Below, piece after piece: positions 62,446-64,000 of a stretch of 64,000 bases of DNA. This DNA comes from Rana temporaria (lineage: Eukaryota; Chordata; Amphibia; Anura; Ranidae), in contig NC_053494.1 in assembly GCF_905171775.1 (NCBI RefSeq), positions 201,194,998-201,258,997 on the forward strand, written 5' to 3'. Under the pieces are notes generated by a model. That model was not told the DNA's origin. It saw nothing but the letters and a program-made list of their open reading frames with translations, and made no database searches. A program made the translations under genes and the position numbers. How positions within the stretch are numbered: the first letter of the stretch is position 1; every line of letters starts with the position of its first letter.

Positions 62446-62894
62446 GGCCCCTTTCAGACGGACGGCTGTTTTGCCGCAGTTAAAAGCACTACAAATGTTT
62501 TGTGAAATTCAAGGCTCCAGGCACTGCGTTACATGCGTTTACGTGCGTTTAATTGCGGCCGCGTTTAGCTGCGGTATTCATTTCCATAGCAACCCTTTTT
62601 ATTTATTTTTTGTTTGGGTCCCTTGTTTTTTTTTTTTTTTTTAAACGCTGCTATCCGCAGTTGACAAAAAAACTGCGATTACCTGCGGTTATGTGCATAT
62701 AGCTGCGCTGCATCGCACCTGGACGCATTCAATTCTATTTTTTTTATTCGCACCAAACCACATGTAACGTAAATCGCACGCAAACGCTGTGTGTGAATGG
62801 GGGCCATAGGAACACATTGTGTGCTTTTAGCTGCGGTAGAAAATAGAAAATCCGCAGGTAAAAGCACCATTCTATCCGTCCGTCTGAAAGGGGC
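62446..62894. mobile_element. MITE with GGCCCCTTTCAGACGG ends and TAA duplication
   Basis: TAA at 62443-62445 and 62895-62897. Termini GGCCCCTTTCAGACGGACGG and CCGTCCGTCTGAAAGGGGCC are perfect inverted repeats. The interior has scattered AGCTGCGGT motifs. Confidence 0.88.
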
Positions 62895-62999
62895 CTAATG
62901 GTGTTAAACCCAAAAACAAAAGTATTTCATTGCATATTACCAATTATTAGATGTAGTGGCTGCATTGGTTTTTCTTTCACCTGGTGATCTGGACAGTAA
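62895..62999. other. Short linker, possible MITE left end
   Basis: TTAAACCCAAAAACAAAAGT and CCTGGTGATCTGGACAG resemble a further ranid MITE end. Too short to assign. Confidence 0.3.
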
Positions 63000-63470
63000 G
63001 GCCCCTTTAACACAGGGGGGGATCAGTAATGCTCAGCGGGGATCGCTCCGTTGATCCCCGCTGAGCCGGCGGATGACAGGGCGGTCCCCACAGACCACCC
63101 TGTCTTTTCTCCGCTCTCCCCTATGGGGGGATCGAGTGAACACGTTCAGACGGTCCGTGTTCAGACGGTCCGTGTTCAGACGGTCCGTGTTCAGACGGTC
63201 CGTGTTCAGACGGTCCGTGTTCAGACGGTCCCGTGTTCAGACGGTCCGTGTTCAGACGGTCCCGTGTTCAGACGGTCCGTGTTCAGACGGTCCGATCCCC
63301 GCCAGACAGATGGAAAAGTAGGTTTTTCCTCCGTCACACTTTGGCGGGTTGGATGTCAGCGGGCATGTCGCTGACATCCGCGGCTCCATAAAGGAGCACG
63401 GAGCGCCCGTTCAGGTCCGCCCAAAAAACTGGCAGGTGGACCTGAACGGGCCGCCCGTGTGAAAGAGCCC
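63000..63470. mobile_element. MITE with GGCCCCTTTAACAC and GTGTGAAAGAGCCC ends
   Basis: TAA precedes and TTA follows. GCTCAGCGGGGATCGCTCCG and its inverse, then GACAGGGCGGTCCCC and GACCACCCTGTC, are the left foldback. A 15-bp tandem array (63143-63290) has expanded inside. Confidence 0.75.
63143..63290. repeat. 15-bp tandem repeat, about 10 units
   Basis: The unit is GTTCAGACGGTCCGT. Two units have an extra C (63230, 63261). It includes the element's own GGTCCG motif, so it arose by local slippage. Confidence 0.92.
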
Positions 63471-63637
63471 TTAGAGTTTTTTCCACTTTAGCAGACCAAG
63501 CTCTCCAGACAAAGTATCAGTTAGGCTATGGTTTACATTTTGTGTGTCAGGAATGTGCGCAAAATCGCACTTTCCTGGCATGTACAGAAGCGCGCCGCTC
63601 TTTAGCAGATGTGCAGCAGTGCCATTAATTCTTAAAC

Positions 63638-64000
63638 CTCGTACACACGATCGGACTTCCATCAGACAAATCCGTGGAATTTTTTGCGAAGGACGTTGGC
63701 ACCTTTAGTGGGCGGGGGGGTGCAGATACCTGATCTTCTCCCTTTGCTAGCTGTCAAATAAAAAAATAAACGCCCGGCCATGTCACTCATTCTCAGTGAA
63801 TGGAAAGCTATTGTAGCTGTCGGTTTGTAGTTCTCATTGAACTACAACTGCGCTGTGAGCGCTCTGGTAGGTCATTGATTCTCCTGTCATACGAGGTAGG
63901 TACGGGCAAGCTGATGCGCTGACAGGTCTGCAGGAGTCCTGCATGGCATCAGCAATCTGCTGATCACTGGTGCAATGCTTTAATTTTTTTTTACCTGCGG
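63638..64000. mobile_element. Left end of a GTACACACGATCGG MITE, runs off the window
   Basis: CTCGTACACACGATCGGACT starts it, related to 11160. After 63700 the sequence is unlike that copy. GTCGGTTTGTAGTTCTCATT and its inverse near 63840 form a small foldback that may be another element. Confidence 0.45.

Overview
ORGANISM. The window looks like intergenic or intronic DNA from a large, transposon-rich vertebrate genome, most likely a true frog (Ranidae). It has no long unique coding region, an L2-type LINE tail, piggyBac, hAT and Gypsy (Gmr1-like) elements, and very many palindromic nonautonomous DNA transposons whose ends (GGGCCAGATTCAC, GGCCCCGTACACACG, GGCCCCTTTCACA, TTAACCACTTAAG) I recognise as typical of ranid genomes. 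No database search was run. Family names rest on termini, target-site duplications (TSDs) and protein motifs read by eye. LAYOUT. 1-7.1 kb: piggyBac-type and Harbinger-type MITEs, a frameshifted L2 fragment and nested MITEs. 7.15-11.14 kb: a Harbinger-type MITE split by a complete 3.3 kb LTR retrotransposon. 11.2-15.0 kb: MITE, hAT ends and two large minisatellites (34 bp and 31 bp units). 15.67-25.35 kb: one long piggyBac element with an intact 655-aa transposase, a 170-bp tandem repeat, a ~0.49 kb duplication and a ~3 kb inverted tandem array. 25.7-26.4 kb: a probable solo LTR. 26.5-50 kb: nested MITEs and hAT elements, several provable by exact 8-bp or 3-bp TSDs. 50.4-56.4 kb: the most gene-like stretch, with a GC-rich segment and a candidate first coding exon with a good splice donor, followed by a 1.2 kb minisatellite and a 0.9 kb TG-rich array. 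56.4-64 kb: more MITEs and dispersed repeats. CENTRAL RESULT. The LTR retrotransposon at 7639-10930 (508-bp LTRs that read as identical, TSD ACGTG) has no pol. Its single long minus-strand frame is a Gmr1-like Gag (SCAN-like capsid region and CCHC knuckle) fused in frame to a clear HEXIM1/2-like domain: the basic 7SK-RNA-binding motif, a PYNT-like motif and the cyclin-T-binding coiled coil, with most of the acidic autoinhibitory stretch missing. HEXIM is the host inhibitor of P-TEFb (CDK9-cyclin T). This is a captured host transcription regulator inside a young, nonautonomous retrotransposon. HOW THE PARTS RELATE. The piggyBac element shares both of its ends with the short TTAA-flanked MITEs in the window (864-1710, 4235-5456, 29902-30883 and fragments), so it or a relative is the probable source of their transposase. 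Most of the remaining sequence is a stratified record of insertions into insertions.
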